The notes below the pieces were generated by a model. That model had not been told where the DNA came from, made no database searches, and was given only the letters and a program-made list of their open reading frames with translations. DNA of 38,210 nucleotides from a virus: positions 1 through 38,210 of IMG/VR virus record IMGVR_UViG_3300049629_000143; one strand, written 5' to 3'. Every line of letters starts with the position of its first letter. Positions within the stretch are counted from its first letter, which is position 1. Both the position numbers and the translations under genes were made by a program. Positions 35,623-38,210 of this stretch are shown piece after piece.

Positions 35623-37473
35623 CTAATCCTGCACAGATCTCATTGTAACAACACAGACACCTTCAAGGTTCCACTTTCCTTGGACGCCGTCAAGAACTTG
35701 GAATTCCAAGTCCTCTACGACTACCGAAAAGGTCTCCGTATTTTCTTGATAGTTTACCACACGTGGATTTGTAACTAGGTTTCTTAACAGGGTTAGTTCG
35801 CTTTCTACATCTAGGTAATATTCGATGCCGTTGATTACCTGCTGGTGATGCATAAGTAGAGGTACCTTAAATACCTGGCTTCGGGCTGGAGATGCGTAGG
35901 CTCGAGCCATCCAACGTGTCACGGTTGGTCCAGTAGTGGTAGTACCCCTAGTAAAGTCCAGCCTAAAAGAAGCCTCAATGAATTTGGCTTGTGGACCAGT
36001 AGCAACAGACTCAGTAGCTGACGCAACATTGTGTGCTGTCATTGCTGTATACGTTCCAGTATCACTAGAGATATACGGAGTTACAGTACCAGCTAACGGG
36101 GTGCTGCGGATATCAAACTTAGCTACAAACTTTCTATCTGGAATACCCCACCTGTAAATACCGCTAGTGATTGAACCAGATGCAACAAGGTCTGTTGATT
36201 CAGCGTAAAGCCCTACACCAGAAATGGCAAACAATCGTTTTGAGTTAAATGTTCCCGCAGCCTGAACTGTACCCCCAACGCTAGCCATTAAGTCGGAAGC
36301 GTAAGCTGGGACGTTAACCGCAGTAAAAGTTGAAAGATCTAACCGTCCAAGTCCTGATGCTGAAGCAGCAAAGTCTGACCAAGTAAACCAAACAAAATTA
36401 CCTTCAGCAGTAAATTGATTTATGTTCCCACTAGTCGAAATAAGAGCACCAGTAGTTAAATCCCCATTGTTATCTGCTGTTGCAAACCGCACACCTTTGT
36501 TTGTACCAATCAATACGCCGTTAAGATATGAACCGAGATGTGTTGGGATTTCTCCAATCGGTAAATCAAGTGCGACCACAGGTGTGTCCAGTACTGCAGC
36601 ACTAGAAATTGTAATCTTGTAAATTGCCCCACGATTGCCTGTAGATCCAGCTGCGTAAATAGCGTTAGGGCCAGATGATGAACCTAACCAACCCCAGTCA
36701 GTTAGTGGATGTGTGTAGTCCGCAGCTCCTACGTTGCCTTTAGGATTGTAGTAAAGCTTGTGATGGTTTGCACTATCACCGCCAGTAACAATAAAAAATC
36801 CTTTTGACAAATCCACGTAGCCAAACTCTTGACCATAAGCAACGTTGACTGGTGTGTGACTTGAAGGTACTTTCCATAATCCATACGAATTAGTTGTGCC
36901 TGGATAGGTTAAATAAATAGATGATCCATCGCTAACCATGTCACGTGGTGTGCCAGTAGGTAGCCCAGTTACAGCTGTCCATGTTGGACTTGATGCATAC
37001 GGATTCGTTGAATAGTAAAGACTTGTACCATCCAAGAAATAAACTTCTGTGTCAGTTGTAGCAATTTTTAAGTTGGTGCCAGTAGCTGACTTTGACAAAG
37101 CCACAGTCTTCAACAATGAAATCTGACCTTTGGTCCATGGATCAATTCCTTGACTTGTGTAAAACCTATAGTCTTGTGCTTCTGCTGTATCGGCATACTT
37201 CTGCCCAGCACCAAGATGCCATGATGATTCACCGCGACGCCACAAACCCTGTGGGTTAATTGCTGCTTCGCCAGGTGTCGTTGATTGGTCAACCGAATCT
37301 CGAACCCTAGGTTCAAACCCACGTGAAAAGAGATTTGATTTGGAATCTACAAGGAACGGTCTTGAATCGATAGCAACAGGAAAAATATCTGGAACCAAAG
37401 AACTACTTTCCTTTCCCGCAAAGTAAGGAACGGCTGGATAGTAAGCATCCGTATACCGCAGTACTAATGTCAC
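35623..37473 (-). CDS. Large tail protein, probable beta-propeller (616 aa)
   Basis: A 616-residue protein beginning at GTG 37473, with GGGA upstream. From about residue 100 to 420 it has repeated strand-turn units such as T-E-V-Y-F-L-D-G-T-S-L-Y-Y-S, S-S-I-Y-L-T-Y-P-G and G-A-I-Y-K-I-T-I-S-S-A, the look of a beta-propeller. The C-terminal 150 residues form another beta domain (G-I-E-Y-Y-L-D-V-E-S-E-L-T-L-L-R-N-L). The position after the head-tail connector suggests the podovirus tail hub or nozzle. No hydrolase motif seen. Confidence 0.76.
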   Translation of the reverse strand: MTLVLRYTDAYYPAVPYFAGKESSSLVPDIFPVAIDSRPFLVDSKSNLFSRGFEPRVRDSVDQSTTPGEAAINPQGLWRRGESSWHLGAGQKYADTAEAQDYRFYTSQGIDPWTKGQISLLKTVALSKSATGTNLKIATTDTEVYFLDGTSLYYSTNPYASSPTWTAVTGLPTGTPRDMVSDGSSIYLTYPGTTNSYGLWKVPSSHTPVNVAYGQEFGYVDLSKGFFIVTGGDSANHHKLYYNPKGNVGAADYTHPLTDWGWLGSSSGPNAIYAAGSTGNRGAIYKITISSAAVLDTPVVALDLPIGEIPTHLGSYLNGVLIGTNKGVRFATADNNGDLTTGALISTSGNINQFTAEGNFVWFTWSDFAASASGLGRLDLSTFTAVNVPAYASDLMASVGGTVQAAGTFNSKRLFAISGVGLYAESTDLVASGSITSGIYRWGIPDRKFVAKFDIRSTPLAGTVTPYISSDTGTYTAMTAHNVASATESVATGPQAKFIEASFRLDFTRGTTTTGPTVTRWMARAYASPARSQVFKVPLLMHHQQVINGIEYYLDVESELTLLRNLVTNPRVVNYQENTETFSVVVEDLEFQVLDGVQGKWNLEGVCVVTMRSVQD

Positions 37474-37476
37474 CGA

Positions 37477-38210
37477 TCATTCCCTTGTCAAGAATGTCGG
37501 ATACGACCGCATTAAGCGAGCAGCCTCCGCAATGATTCTGTCTCTCCGTAATTGTCTTAGTGCTGTTGCGGAGTTGGTAATTGCGCCTGATGCAACTTCT
37601 TCTGCTCTACGAGTATCACCTTGTGATTCAACAAAGTTGCGTTTAATTTCCCGTGGTGCCATCAACCTAAGTTGTGTGCCCACGACAACGATATCTTCTA
37701 TCGATTCTTGTATGCCGCAATCTGTATTGAGATTAGTTGCCTCGGTGGTAACCGAGCTGTAAGGTGCTTTATAAATAATGCGAAGTCTGCCTGGGTATAC
37801 TGCTTGATCAAACTTCAAAGCAAAACCAGAAGCAAAGTCATCTGTTGGCAGGTCGCGAACAAGTTTTACTTTGCGAGCAACTGGATAATCATCGGTTAGA
37901 TACCGAACCGATACATTTAAAATGTCAATAACATCGGTAGCGGATGTTAGGTTAATCATTCTGTCTGTACCGTTGTATGTAAAATTTACTGCTTTGACTT
38001 GGAACAATCCATTGACTGGTGACGATAGATCTAAGACTTCATCGTTGATGGCTTCAAGAACTTGTGCTCTAGGGAATCTAGGATTAACAGTAACCAATGC
38101 GCCAGCAGTATGTGCAGCTGCAGTAGTTCCATTGAACCCACGCTCTACGGTTAAAGTTTTTGTAGGTACATCTGCAGCCCAAATATAAAACACTTCAGAT
38201 TCGATTTCAA
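37477..38210 (-). CDS. Head-tail connector-like protein, C-terminal part
   Basis: The frame is open at 38210 and ends at TGA 37477. It carries most of the connector that begins at 423 across the circular junction. Visible parts are V-E-R-G-F-N-G-T-T-A-A-A-H, R-F-P-R-A-Q-V-L-E-A-I-N-D-E-V-L-D-L, and the C-terminal R-R-A-E-E-V-A-S-G-A and R-R-D-R-I-I-A-E-A-A-R-L helices. GTG 38193 is only a false start created by the window edge. The stop lies four bases before the tail gene's GTG. See the entry at 1-423 for the role. Confidence 0.78.
   Translation of the reverse strand, partial: EIESEVFYIWAADVPTKTLTVERGFNGTTAAAHTAGALVTVNPRFPRAQVLEAINDEVLDLSSPVNGLFQVKAVNFTYNGTDRMINLTSATDVIDILNVSVRYLTDDYPVARKVKLVRDLPTDDFASGFALKFDQAVYPGRLRIIYKAPYSSVTTEATNLNTDCGIQESIEDIVVVGTQLRLMAPREIKRNFVESQGDTRRAEEVASGAITNSATALRQLRRDRIIAEAARLMRSYPTFLTRE
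37942..38210. repeat. Terminal overlap repeat, right copy
   Basis: This is the partner of 1-269 (see there). The last 127 bases, 38084-38210, are identical to 143-269; the preceding 142 bases carry 13 differences. Confidence 0.85.

Noticed and set aside
1-38210. tRNA genes, integrase with attachment sites, CRISPR arrays, insertion sequences
   Set aside because: I looked for T-loop/anticodon patterns, tyrosine or serine recombinase motifs, regular spacer repeats and transposase motifs, and saw none.

Overview
The window is essentially one complete genome of a small tailed phage, most likely a podovirus assembled from an environmental metagenome. Positions 1-269 repeat positions 37942-38210 at about 95% identity (13 mismatches, all in the first 142 bp; the last 127 bp match exactly). 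One gene runs off one end and back in at the other, so the unit is a circle of about 37.94 kb. Every gene I can support lies on the minus strand, and neighbours are packed with TAATG, ATGA or GTGA stop/start overlaps. A WhiB-family protein, a VanY-type M15 endolysin and a secreted lysozyme-like enzyme of a type common in actinophages point to an actinobacterial host. There is no integrase, no tRNA, no CRISPR, and no recognisable DNA polymerase, primase or helicase.

Read in the direction of transcription (high to low coordinates). Early/replication block (30.4 to 24.2 kb): a strong promoter, an HTH-like protein, a calcineurin-type phosphoesterase, two small zinc-ribbon proteins, a YqaJ-type exonuclease, a putative single-strand annealing protein, a ribbon-helix-helix repressor, a PD-(D/E)XK-like nuclease, a secreted lysozyme-like enzyme, WhiB, and several small unknowns. 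Accessory block (24.1 to 20.0 kb): a MoxR AAA+ ATPase, a one-TM protein and a von Willebrand A (VWA) protein in overlapping order, followed by unknowns, a 20-residue hydrophobic peptide ORF, a structured intergenic region and an 81-aa protein that seems to start at ATT. This block has no GATC site for about 4.5 kb, although GATC is common elsewhere, and its two leaders are diverged copies of each other.

Packaging and virion block (19.6 to 3.0 kb): two small proteins sharing an N-terminal motif, a large terminase with an N-terminal HTH domain, a 702-aa protein with a histone-H1-like Lys/Ala tail, the portal, a 1683-aa virion protein, three further candidate virion proteins, the scaffold, the N4-gp56-type major capsid protein and an intrinsic terminator. 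Tail block (2.9 to 0.4 kb, then around the junction to 33.5 kb): a decoration-like protein, a repeat-rich fibre-like protein, four tiny lysine-rich proteins, the head-tail connector, a 616-aa tail protein and fibre-like proteins. Lysis block (33.5 to 30.7 kb): a secreted PA14/Thr-rich surface protein, two small multi-TM proteins, the M15 endolysin and a holin-like protein.

The pattern I find most interesting is regulatory. At four independently recognisable promoters (-35/-10 hexamers 16-17 bp apart) a stem-loop begins within two bases of the predicted transcription start. A fifth, weaker case starts about 9 bases downstream. The candidate undescribed system is the MoxR-TM-VWA cassette with its duplicated leaders. 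Its function cannot be read from sequence alone.
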